Shown in pieces: positions 1-6,423 of a stretch of 15,220 bases of DNA (within the stretch, counting starts at the first letter, position 1; the number at the start of each line of letters is the position of its first letter). The stretch lies in the NCBI GenBank assembly GCA_040902925.1, contig JBBDWJ010000278.1, positions 1 to 15,220 on the forward strand, read 5' to 3'. Source of the DNA: JBBDWJ01 sp040902925 (GTDB taxonomy: Bacteria; Acidobacteriota; Terriglobia; Bryobacterales; UBA6623). Under the pieces are notes generated by a model. That model was not told the origin of the DNA and did not search any database. It saw nothing but the letters and a program-made list of their open reading frames with translations. The translations under genes and the position numbers were made by a program.

Positions 1-1121
1 GTCACCACGGCCGGGCTGATGTCCACGCAGATCAGCTTCACGCGCGAGGGCAGCATGTTTCCGGTCGCGATGGAGTGCAGCATCGAACCCAAACACATCA
101 CCAGCCCCGCGCCTTCCAACTGCTTCGCGTAGGCGTCCTGCGCGGTGTTCATGTCGGTAATCGTGTCCGGCAGCGGGCCGTCGTCGCGCAGACTCCCGGC
201 GAGAACATAGGGGATGTTCTTTTGCACGCACTCATAGAGGATGCCGCGCGTAATCTTGCCTTGTTCGACGGCCTGGCGCAGGCCGCCGCAATGATAGATC
301 GTGTTGATCGCCCGCATGTGATTGCGGTGGCCGTGCTCGGCCTGGCGGCCGTCGGCCATGCGCACGCCAAGAGAAGTGCCCAGAATCGCCGCCTCGGCGT
401 CGTGGACGCCCAGCGCGTTGCCCGCCAGCAGACAGTCGACCCAACCGTTGCGGATCAGCCCCGCCAGCGCCGGCGCTGCCCCGGTATGCACGACCACCGG
501 TCCGGCCACAGCCACCACGCGCTTGCCTTTCGCCTTGGTCTGTTGCAGCAGCGCCGCCACCTGCCGCACCGCCGTCTCGACCTGGCGCTCCGACGAAACG
601 CCGTGCGACATGAACGAGAACGACATGCGGTCCCGATCCTTGGCCTCAGGGATAACCCTGATGCCGTGCTGCCCGCAAACGACCTGGTCGCCTGGCTGCA
701 AATCACGCAAGCGGCGGCACTCGGCCGTGACGCCATCGACGGCGATCACGGTGTCCATGCGCTGCTTTTGGACCTCGATCCAGCGGCCATTGAGGCGGAC
801 TTCGGTGCGGTGATTCGTCGTCGAATAAAAATCTTCCGGGGCGCAGCGCTCGCGCTCGACCGCGCGCAGGTTGGCGTCGCCTTGCTCGGCGGTGGCGCAG
901 CCCAGCCCGATGAGGTCTTCGAGCAAGCGGTCCATCACCTCTTCGCTGGGGGCTTCGACCCGCATCCGCATATAGGACTGCTCGACGTTGGTGCGCCCGA
1001 TGCGGAACTCCTCCACTTCGAAGACGCCGTCGTGGGCGACGATCGTGTCGAACATGACCTCGAGCCGGTGGGAGTCGATCAGGTGCCCGCGGGCCTCGAT
1101 CACTTCGTAAGGGCGTTCCAT
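1..1121 (-). CDS. LOR/SDH-domain protein (TIGR00300 type, archaeal-type ornithine cyclodeaminase-like), 3' end cut by window
   Basis: The minus strand is open from an ATG at 1121 to the left edge, giving 373 codons without a stop; the C-terminus lies outside the window. The protein begins MERPYEVIEARGHLIDS, which matches the usual opening of the LOR/SDH family, and continues with MSHGVSSERQVE, VAGPVVVHTGAAPALAGLI, LAGNALGVHDAEAAILGTSLG and CLGSMLHSIATGNMLPS. These are the conserved NAD-binding and catalytic-region blocks of TIGR00300 proteins. Relatives in methanogens and the C-terminal part of cyanobacterial AgrE/ArgZ act as ornithine cyclodeaminases, making proline and ammonia from ornithine; that role here is inferred. 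The family is usually about 400 residues, so only a few dozen are missing. A weak GGA lies about 6 bases before the ATG, and an in-frame TTG lies 9 bases further upstream. It is divergent from the RRM gene. Confidence 0.88.
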   Translation of the reverse strand, partial: MERPYEVIEARGHLIDSHRLEVMFDTIVAHDGVFEVEEFRIGRTNVEQSYMRMRVEAPSEEVMDRLLEDLIGLGCATAEQGDANLRAVERERCAPEDFYSTTNHRTEVRLNGRWIEVQKQRMDTVIAVDGVTAECRRLRDLQPGDQVVCGQHGIRVIPEAKDRDRMSFSFMSHGVSSERQVETAVRQVAALLQQTKAKGKRVVAVAGPVVVHTGAAPALAGLIRNGWVDCLLAGNALGVHDAEAAILGTSLGVRMADGRQAEHGHRNHMRAINTIYHCGGLRQAVEQGKITRGILYECVQKNIPYVLAGSLRDDGPLPDTITDMNTAQDAYAKQLEGAGLVMCLGSMLHSIATGNMLPSRVKLICVDISPAVV

Positions 1122-1356
1122 CTGTTCCAAGTCTAGCGTAGCCCGGCGTGGGTTTCGGGTCCCGGTGGGCCTGTCCAGGAAGGTCAAAAAAGGGCCTTTT
1201 CAGGCTGCTATTGACACCAGCCTGCCGTGGTACACTCGGGGGAGAGTTGAGTCCGCTTGACGTACCGAGGCTGAATCGAAGGTTTCTGTTCAGATCCTTC
1301 CCCTGCCGTCCGACGCTTGCCGCTCTTCAATTCGTACTCGTTCCTTAGGAGGATCT
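1122..1356. promoter_or_regulatory. Divergent intergenic region; leader of the RRM gene
   Basis: This 235-base gap separates the divergent LOR/SDH and RRM genes. On the plus strand TTGACA (1211-1216) and TACACT (1231-1236) resemble -35 and -10 boxes, but only 14 bases separate them, so the promoter call is weak. If transcription starts near 1243, the RRM mRNA has a leader of more than 100 bases. The leader holds small self-complementary pieces such as CTGAA/TTCAG and GAAGG/CCTTC. A strong AGGAGG (1347-1352) lies 4 bases before the GTG start. Near 1186-1200, AAAAGG/CCTTTT forms a short palindrome of unknown role. Confidence 0.3.
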
Positions 1357-1701
1357 GTGCCGAAACGACTTTACGTAGGCAACCTTGCTTTTTCAGCAAC
1401 TGAAGATGAGATTCGCGACGCTTTCTCCGCTCATGGAGAAGTGGATTCGGTGCACCTGGTAACTGACCGCGACACTGGTCAGTCCCGCGGCTTTGCATTC
1501 GTCGAGATGTCCGATGCCGATCAGGCCGAGCAGGCCATTGGCGCGCTCAACGGCGCGAACCTCGGCGGCCGTCCGCTGGTGGTCAATGAAGCACGACCCC
1601 GGCCCGACCGCGGTGGCAGCGGTGGCGGCGGTGGTGGTGGCGGACGCGGCGGCCGCGGTGGACGCGGTGGCGGCGGCGGTGGCGGCGGACAGCGCTGGTA
1701 A
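1357..1701 (+). CDS. RRM-type RNA-binding protein with glycine/arginine-rich tail
   Basis: This is a 114-residue single-RRM protein of the bacterial/cyanobacterial Rbp type, expected to bind single-stranded RNA in the cytoplasm. RNP2 (LYVGNLAF, residues 5-12) and RNP1 (RGFAFVEM, residues 44-51) are intact, and the fold ends near VVNEARPR (75-82). Residues 86-111 are almost all glycine, with three arginines spaced as GGRGGRGGRGG. This resembles the tails of cold-inducible glycine-rich RNA-binding proteins. The tail is encoded by imperfect GGC/GGT triplet runs (about 1612-1692) that could vary in length by slippage. The start is GTG, chosen because AGGAGG lies 4 bases upstream and the reading begins directly with MPKRLYVGN. 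The target RNAs are unknown. A strong hairpin follows the stop. Confidence 0.93.
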   Translation: MPKRLYVGNLAFSATEDEIRDAFSAHGEVDSVHLVTDRDTGQSRGFAFVEMSDADQAEQAIGALNGANLGGRPLVVNEARPRPDRGGSGGGGGGGGRGGRGGRGGGGGGGGQRW

Positions 1702-1727
1702 TCGCTCAACCCACAAGTTAAATTCAC

Positions 1728-1757
1728 GCCGCCGGATCACTTAGCATCCGGCGGCTT
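1728..1757 (+). terminator. Hairpin terminator after the RRM gene
   Basis: A perfect 10-bp stem, GCCGCCGGAT (1728-1737) with ATCCGGCGGC (1746-1755), encloses an 8-base loop 26 bases after the RRM stop. Only TTACCTTAG follows, so there is no strong T run; termination may be inefficient, or the hairpin may stabilise the 3' end. Confidence 0.55.
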
Positions 1758-2065
1758 ACCTTAGGTCTGTCCCGGGCCACAGGGCCACACCGCCAGTGGA
1801 CGGATCTGACGGTCACCAACATCGCGCCAAACCCCAGGCTGCGACGACCGGGAGAACCCCATAACAATGGCACGCGGCAAGGTGCCGTGCATCAGGGCGC
1901 TTTCCCGCGCTGACATCCTGAAGCAAGCCGCCTCCTGAAGCGAATCGAGATTTTCGTTCACCAAAAAAATTTGCGGCGGCGCATTGTCGCCGCGGCGTGC
2001 TGAATCCGTGTGCCACGTTGTATGATGCACGGAGGACATACTCTGCACGAATAGGAAGTCGCACA
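1758..2065. other. Intergenic region before the secreted protein
   Basis: No coding region is supported in these 308 bases. A possible -10 box, TATGAT (2021-2026), lies 45 bases before the next ATG but lacks a convincing -35. AGGAAG (2053-2058) sits 7 bases before that ATG and decides the start. A minus-strand terminator-like hairpin lies at 1963-1993 and is listed separately. Confidence 0.5.
1963..1993 (-). terminator. Orphan minus-strand terminator-like hairpin
   Basis: Read on the minus strand, GCGGCG (1993-1988) and CGCCGC (1981-1976) pair around the loop ACAATG. They are followed by CGCAAA and then seven T residues. That is the shape of an intrinsic terminator, yet no minus-strand gene lies within 2.8 kb upstream of it. 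It could end an unannotated antisense transcript or be a chance arrangement. Confidence 0.3.
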
Positions 2066-2644
2066 ATGATCAAAACAGGTACGCTCTTGCTCGCGGGTCT
2101 GGCGGCGCTGGGAACAGTCCAGGCCGCGGACGCGCCGCCACCGGAACAGCAGATCGCCGCCGCCATCCTGGCCGCGCCCGAGGAGCGGCGCGCCGAGGCC
2201 GGCGTTTTAGGCTACGACGCGGCCGGCAAAGTGGTGACCTTGCGCGCCGGCTCGAACGATCTGCTTTGTCTCGCGGACAACCCGGCGGAAGATGCCTTCA
2301 GCGTGGCCTGCTATCACAAGGATCTCGAGCCTTTCATGGCCCGCGGAAGAGCGTTGGCCGCGGAGGGAGTTACCGGCAAAGAGCGCCACGCCAAGCGCTG
2401 GAAAGAAGTCGACGACGGCAAGCTGGATATGCCGCGCGAAGCTCGGCTGCTCTACGTGCTCACGGGTAAGGGATTCGACCCCGCCAGCGGTCAAATCCAA
2501 GAGGCTTACCTGCGCTGGGTGGTCTACGTGCCGTTCGCCACTCCCGAGTCGACGGGCTTGTCCACCGATCCGGCGCCCGGCAAGCCTTGGCTGATGTATC
2601 CCGGTACGGCCGGCGCGCACATCATGATCAGCCCTCCGAAGTGA
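2066..2644 (+). CDS. Secreted protein of unknown function
   Basis: This is a 192-residue protein that I do not recognise. It begins MIKTGTLLLAGLAALGTVQA, a standard Sec signal peptide with likely cleavage after VQA (residue 19 or 20), so it is exported to the periplasm or beyond. The mature part has two cysteines in a short span (LLCLADN and SVACYHKD) that could form a disulfide. It also has a charged helix-like stretch (GKERHAKRWKEVDDGKLDMP) and a C-terminus rich in Gly, Pro and hydrophobic residues (MYPGTAGAHIMISPPK). No catalytic motif is visible. An upstream in-frame start at 1997 exists, but 2066 is preferred because AGGAAG precedes it by 7 bases and the signal peptide begins there. It appears monocistronic. 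Confidence 0.82.
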   Translation: MIKTGTLLLAGLAALGTVQAADAPPPEQQIAAAILAAPEERRAEAGVLGYDAAGKVVTLRAGSNDLLCLADNPAEDAFSVACYHKDLEPFMARGRALAAEGVTGKERHAKRWKEVDDGKLDMPREARLLYVLTGKGFDPASGQIQEAYLRWVVYVPFATPESTGLSTDPAPGKPWLMYPGTAGAHIMISPPK

Positions 2645-2956
2645 AGAGGGTCTTGTCACGCCCAGTCCGGGTTTGGGCGAATCGGAAGTAGCCGGTGCGG
2701 GCATGATGGGTTGATCCCGTTGCCGATCCGCGCCGAGGTTGTCCGGATCTCTCCGGGTCTGGTTCGATCTTCTTACCACGACGGTTATCATTCCGAAAAC
2801 ACTGTCTTCTGACGGCCGTGACCGGCCGCCGGCTACCGCACGCGATCGCGATGGATCGACCCGGGGGCCTGTTCTCTCCGCTCCTTGATTTGCCTTCCAA
2901 ATAGCCCGTGCAACAACTCGGCGAGCGGATTGGCCAAACCATGGTAATTTTATGGT
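2645..2956. other. Intergenic region between the secreted protein and the toxin-antitoxin pair
   Basis: No gene is supported in these 312 bases. A 6-bp hairpin, CGCCCA (2659-2664) with TGGGCG (2674-2679), lies just after the upstream stop and may mark the transcript end, though no T run follows. The right end holds the candidate vapB promoter and operator. The long minus-strand reading frames across this area are frame shadows. Confidence 0.4.
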
Positions 2957-2957
2957 A
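2930..2957 (+). promoter_or_regulatory. Candidate vapB promoter/operator with 11-bp-spaced repeats
   Basis: ATGGTA occurs at 2941-2946 and again at 2952-2957, exactly 11 bases apart, so both lie on one helix face. The flanks also give ACCAT (2938-2942) and ATGGT (2952-2956) as an inverted repeat. TAATTT (2945-2950) could serve as a -10 box; transcription would then begin at or next to the ATG at 2957. TTGGCC (2930-2935) is -35-like but poorly spaced. Autoregulation by the antitoxin is typical of such loci; its use here is inferred. Confidence 0.4.
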
Positions 2958-3208
2958 TGCGAACCTCCATTGATAATGCCGGGAGAATGGTCATTCCAAA
3001 ACCAATTCGCGAGGCGGCCGGCCTGCGGCCGGGCGAACCGTTGGAAGTCACCTTTCGAGACGGGCGCATTGAAATTGAACCGCCTGCCAGCGAAATGAAG
3101 CTGATGCGCAAGGGCAAGCTGGTCGTCGCTCATTTACCTGGAGCGACGCGGCTCAAACAGGACGAGGTCAATCGCGCACTTCAGGAAATCCGGCGGCGGG
3201 GGATTTGA
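2957..3208 (+). CDS. vapB: AbrB/MazE-fold antitoxin (VapB type)
   Basis: This is an 83-residue protein with a swapped-hairpin AbrB-type DNA-binding domain at its N-terminus. MRTSIDNAGRMVIPKPIRE (residues 1-19) followed by AAGLRPGEPLEV is the standard pattern of AbrB-fold VapB antitoxins. The C-terminal part (about residues 48-83) is charged and presumably wraps the toxin. It should neutralise the PIN-domain partner just downstream and repress its own promoter. The start is fixed by the family pattern, but no Shine-Dalgarno sequence precedes it, and the upstream repeats abut the ATG, so a leaderless mRNA is plausible. The stop overlaps a possible TTG start of the toxin (TTGA), which suggests translational coupling. 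The assignment to VapB rests on domain type and partner. Confidence 0.87.
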   Translation: MRTSIDNAGRMVIPKPIREAAGLRPGEPLEVTFRDGRIEIEPPASEMKLMRKGKLVVAHLPGATRLKQDEVNRALQEIRRRGI

Positions 3209-3213
3209 GGGCC

Positions 3214-3651
3214 ATGGCTCCGCGGCGGACCCGAATCGGCCTGGACACAAGCTGCGTAATCCCGCTGCTGTGTGACTGGCACGAATTTCACGCACCGACC
3301 ATTGCAACCATCGGGACGGAGTCGCTAAAGCACGTGGTGATCTGCCGCCACGTATTGCTGGAGTGCTTTGCTGTTCTGACTCGGCTGCCCACCCCCTACC
3401 GCGTTCCCCCGCGGCAAGCGGAACACTTGCTCACAACGAACTTTTCGGAATCGGTATTGTGTGGCCTGCTGGACGGTGACCTTTGGGCGGTGCTGGACAG
3501 AGCCGCCGAGCGGCAGGTGGGCGGTGGGAAAATCTATGACGCCGTGATTGCCGACTCCACGGCTCGGGCCGGTGCTTCCGTTCTGTTGACCTGGAACGTG
3601 AAAGATTTTCTTGCCGTGGCCCCGGCCGGCTTGGAGATCCGCTCACCTTAG
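3214..3651 (+). CDS. vapC: PIN-domain ribonuclease toxin (VapC type)
   Basis: This is a 145-residue PIN-domain protein, expected to be a Mg2+-dependent endoribonuclease held inactive by the adjacent antitoxin. The acidic residues of the active site are visible: D11 in GLDTSCVI, a Glu in RHVLLECFAVLTRL, an Asp in KIYDAVIAD and the last Asp in LLTWNVKDF. The order and spacing fit VapC toxins. I chose ATG 3214, which gives a start right before the first beta strand and has a G-rich stretch (3196-3202) upstream. A TTG at 3205 is in frame and overlaps the antitoxin stop as TTGA, so a coupled TTG start adding three residues cannot be excluded. No frameshift or lost catalytic residue is seen, so the toxin should be functional. 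Confidence 0.9.
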   Translation: MAPRRTRIGLDTSCVIPLLCDWHEFHAPTIATIGTESLKHVVICRHVLLECFAVLTRLPTPYRVPPRQAEHLLTTNFSESVLCGLLDGDLWAVLDRAAERQVGGGKIYDAVIADSTARAGASVLLTWNVKDFLAVAPAGLEIRSP

Positions 3652-3689
3652 CAAGGGGACGGCTCACTGCCGAAAGGCATCCCTAAACT

Positions 3690-3706
3690 TATGCTAGCCT
3701 TAGGCT
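3690..3706 (+). promoter_or_regulatory. Candidate promoter/operator upstream of the LacI-family gene
   Basis: TATGCT (3690-3695) resembles a -10 box, and an odd palindrome AGCCT-T-AGGCT (3696-3706) follows at once. This would place a possible operator at the transcription start, about 75 bases before the gene. LacI-family operators usually have a central CG, which this lacks, so both calls are tentative. Confidence 0.25.
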
Positions 3707-3778
3707 TATCTTCGGCCAGCCGCCGTTTGAGTACGCCGCGTCCCCCTCGCGACGTTTCGCAGGAGCAAACTTCCTAGC

Positions 3779-4831
3779 ATGCGCAAGAGCCGCAAAGCCG
3801 CGGCTGGGACCAAGCCCAGCCACCGCATGACCACGATTCAGGACATGGCCCGCGAACTGGGTCTGTCGGCGATGACGGTGTCGCGGGCGCTGAATCAACA
3901 CCCGGACGTCAAGACGGAAACCCGCCAGAAGATTCTGGCGCTAGCCGCCGAACGACGCTACCGCCCCAACCGTTGGGCGCGCAGCCTGGTGACCAGCAAG
4001 TCGGAAATTGTCGGCGTCGTCATTCCCGACATCTCGCACAGTTTCTTTTCCGAAATCACGCGCGGCGTGCAAGACGTTATTGAGCAGCGCGGCTACAACC
4101 TGATGCTGTGCCACTCGCACGGCGACACGCATCGCGAGATGCAGGAAATCGACATGCTGGTCGGCAGCCGCGTCGAGGGGCTGATCGTAGCCTCGCAGCA
4201 AGCGGCCGACTCGCCCGAATCCTTCATCGAGCTGGAACAGCAGGATGTGCCGTTCGTACTCATCGACCGCTTCTTTACCGACTACGACTGCCCGCGGGTT
4301 GTCGTCGACGACGTCGCCGTCGGGAACCTCGCCACCGAACACCTCATCGAGCTCGGCCACCGCAAGCTCGCGCATATTGCGGGGCCCAATGTCACCAGCA
4401 GCTTCCTGCGTACGCAAGGCTTCCGCGAGACCCTGCGCAAGCACGGGCTGACCGTGGACCCGGATTGGATTGTTTCGGGCGATTATCAAAAAGAAGGCGG
4501 CTACGAGGCGATGCGGAAGCTGCTGAAAAATCGCGAGCGGCCGACGGCTGTGTTCGCAAGCAATGATCCAGGGGCCATCGGCGCCATCGCCGCGTGCCGC
4601 GAGGCGGGGTTGGGGGTTCCCGGCGATGTCTCCATTGTCGGCGCCGGCTGCATCGAGGGTTCCTATCACCCCAATCCATTTGTGACCACCGTCGACTGGC
4701 CGCGCACGGATCTGGGCCACCGCGCCGCCGAGATGTTGTTGCGGCTGATCAACGGGGAGAGGATCGAGCAGCGCCATGTGGTGTTCGAACCCCGGCTGCT
4801 CAAGAGGCAGTCGACCGGGCCGCTGCGATAG
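3779..4831 (+). CDS. LacI-family transcriptional regulator
   Basis: This is a 350-residue regulator of typical LacI/GalR length. The helix-turn-helix lies at residues 17-45 (MTTIQDMARELGLSAMTVSRA), followed by the hinge-helix region YRPNRWARSL. A periplasmic-binding-protein-like sensor domain follows, from VGVVIPDISHSFFSE through RPTAVFASNDPGAIGA to HRAAEMLLRLI. It should bind an operator as a dimer and release it, or bind it, on sensing a sugar or sugar phosphate; the effector cannot be read from the sequence. AGGAG (3761-3765) is 13 bases before the chosen ATG. An alternative ATG at 3827 would start exactly at the HTH but has no ribosome binding site, so the 16-residue basic extension is kept. 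It converges on zwf, which hints at sugar metabolism but proves no regulatory link. Confidence 0.93.
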   Translation: MRKSRKAAAGTKPSHRMTTIQDMARELGLSAMTVSRALNQHPDVKTETRQKILALAAERRYRPNRWARSLVTSKSEIVGVVIPDISHSFFSEITRGVQDVIEQRGYNLMLCHSHGDTHREMQEIDMLVGSRVEGLIVASQQAADSPESFIELEQQDVPFVLIDRFFTDYDCPRVVVDDVAVGNLATEHLIELGHRKLAHIAGPNVTSSFLRTQGFRETLRKHGLTVDPDWIVSGDYQKEGGYEAMRKLLKNRERPTAVFASNDPGAIGAIAACREAGLGVPGDVSIVGAGCIEGSYHPNPFVTTVDWPRTDLGHRAAEMLLRLINGERIEQRHVVFEPRLLKRQSTGPLR

Positions 4832-4847
4832 GCCCAAGGCGGCGAAC

Positions 4848-4867
4848 GGACCGGCACGAACCGGTCC
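4848..4867. terminator. Bidirectional hairpin between convergent LacI and zwf genes
   Basis: A perfect 7-bp stem, GGACCGG (4848-4854) with CCGGTCC (4861-4867), encloses the loop CACGAA in the 41-base gap between the two convergent stop codons. No T run follows on either strand, but position and symmetry suit a shared transcript end. Confidence 0.5.
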
Positions 4868-4872
4868 CCATT

Positions 4873-6423
4873 TCAGCAGCCGCTCTCGCCGCAGATCGTC
4901 CAATTCCGGCCATCTCGCTCCAATAGATCGTTTGCCGCCTGCGGCCCCCAACTTCCGGAAGCATAGTTAGGAAAATCCCGCGGCGGCAACGCTTTCCAAA
5001 CGTCCAGGAGTGGTTCGACGACCAGCCAGCTCGCTTCCGTCATATCGGCCCGCTGAAACAACGTGGCGTCGCCCAGCATGCAGTCGTAAAGCAGGCGCTC
5101 GTACCCGGTGCTGGGCTTGCTGCCGAAATAATCCACGTATTGGAAATCCATGTCGACGGTGCCCATCTTGAGCACGGGCCCGGGCACCTTCGCCCCAAAA
5201 GTCAGCGAAATTCCTTCGTCCGGCTGAATGCGCAGCGACAGGCGGTTGGGCGCGAGCTGTTGAATCGCCGTTTGCCGGAATAAAATGAACGGCGCCCTCT
5301 TGAACTGGATACCGATCTCGGTGACGCGTTTGGGCAGTCGCTTCCCGGTGCGCAAATAGAAGGGCACGTCGGCCCATCGCCAGTTGTCGATGAACAGTTT
5401 CATCGCGACGAAGGTCTCCGTGGTGGATGCGGGGTCGACCTTGGATTCGTCGCGATAGGCGGGGACGGCTTCGGCTTCTATCGTGCCCGCGCCGTACTGG
5501 CCGCGAACCGTGCGCCGCAAAACTTCCTCCGGAGACATCGGTTGAATGGCGCGCAGCACCTTGGCCTGCTCATCGCGGACAGCATCAGCGTCAAACGAGA
5601 TCGGCGGCTCCATCGCCGTCAGGCTGATGAGTTGAAAAATGTGATTGGGCACCATGTCGCGCAGCGCGCCCGATTGCTCGTAGTAGCCTCCCCGCTCCTC
5701 GACGCCGAGATGCTCCGAAACCGTGATCTGCACGTGATCGATGTAGCGGCGGTTCCAGACCGGCTCGAAGATGCCGTTGGCAAAGCGCAGCACCATGATG
5801 TTCTGCACGGTCTCTTTGCCGAGGTAGTGGTCGATGCGATAGACCTGATTCTCCTCGAGCACGCCGCCGATTTCCTGATTGAGCTGCCGCGCCGAGCTGA
5901 GATCGCGTCCGAAGGGTTTTTCGAAAATCACGCGGCGCCAGACCTTGTCCTTCTGGTCGACCAGCCCGGCCCCGCCTAACTGTTCGACGACCGGCGAAAA
6001 GAACTGCGGCGCTGTCGCGAGGTAGTAGAAGTAGTTCCGCTCGGTGCCGTGCGTTTGGTCAACCTCCTTCAGCAAGCTTTCCAGACGCTTGTAGGTGTCG
6101 GGTTTCTTCAGATCTCCTGGCAAGTAGTAGATCCGCTCGGCAAACCATTTCCACAGCTCGTCATCGACCGAAACCGTGGCGAACTCCCGCAGATCCTCGC
6201 CCATCTTTTGCCGGAACTCTTCGTGGCTCATTTCGCTGCGCGAGAGCCCCACCACGGCGAAGTGTTTCGAAAGCAGGCCATCGCGGGCGAGGTTATAAAG
6301 GGCCGGCAGCAGCTTGCGCTTGGTCAGATCGCCGGAAGCGCCGAAGATCACCATGACGCAAGGGTCGGCCGGCTCGCCCGAGGGCTTCTTTCGCTCTTCT
6401 TTCTTGTTGCTCTGCGATGGCAT
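4873..6423 (-). CDS. zwf: Glucose-6-phosphate dehydrogenase
   Basis: This 516-residue enzyme oxidises glucose 6-phosphate to 6-phosphogluconolactone with reduction of NADP+, the entry step of the oxidative pentose phosphate and Entner-Doudoroff routes, in the cytoplasm. The coenzyme loop VIFGASGDLTKRK (residues 25-37), EKPFGRDL (168-175) and the active-site signature RIDHYLGKE (196-204, with the catalytic-dyad His-Asp region) are intact. FYLRTGKRL and the C-terminal substrate-domain blocks are also present. Length is normal. The ATG at 6423 is preferred because GAGGAG lies 9 bases upstream; a frame extension to 6462 would add 13 residues without such a site. The N-terminal 20 residues are a hydrophilic Lys/Glu-rich tail. 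Neither gnd, pgl nor opcA is in the window. It is divergent from the lipoprotein gene and convergent with the LacI gene. Confidence 0.96.
   Translation of the reverse strand: MPSQSNKKEERKKPSGEPADPCVMVIFGASGDLTKRKLLPALYNLARDGLLSKHFAVVGLSRSEMSHEEFRQKMGEDLREFATVSVDDELWKWFAERIYYLPGDLKKPDTYKRLESLLKEVDQTHGTERNYFYYLATAPQFFSPVVEQLGGAGLVDQKDKVWRRVIFEKPFGRDLSSARQLNQEIGGVLEENQVYRIDHYLGKETVQNIMVLRFANGIFEPVWNRRYIDHVQITVSEHLGVEERGGYYEQSGALRDMVPNHIFQLISLTAMEPPISFDADAVRDEQAKVLRAIQPMSPEEVLRRTVRGQYGAGTIEAEAVPAYRDESKVDPASTTETFVAMKLFIDNWRWADVPFYLRTGKRLPKRVTEIGIQFKRAPFILFRQTAIQQLAPNRLSLRIQPDEGISLTFGAKVPGPVLKMGTVDMDFQYVDYFGSKPSTGYERLLYDCMLGDATLFQRADMTEASWLVVEPLLDVWKALPPRDFPNYASGSWGPQAANDLLERDGRNWTICGESGC

Noticed and set aside
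75..1136. Plus-strand open frame of 353 codons
   Set aside because: It lies wholly antisense to the LOR/SDH gene, whose minus-strand translation matches a known family; the plus frame gives a low-complexity His/Arg/Ala-rich product.
2207..3133. Minus-strand open frame of 308 codons
   Set aside because: It covers the opposite strand of the secreted protein and vapB, has an Arg-rich composition typical of GC-driven shadow frames, and shows no family motif.
3941..4951. Minus-strand open frame of 336 codons
   Set aside because: It is antisense to the LacI-family gene and overlaps the zwf 3' end; the LacI reading is unambiguous.
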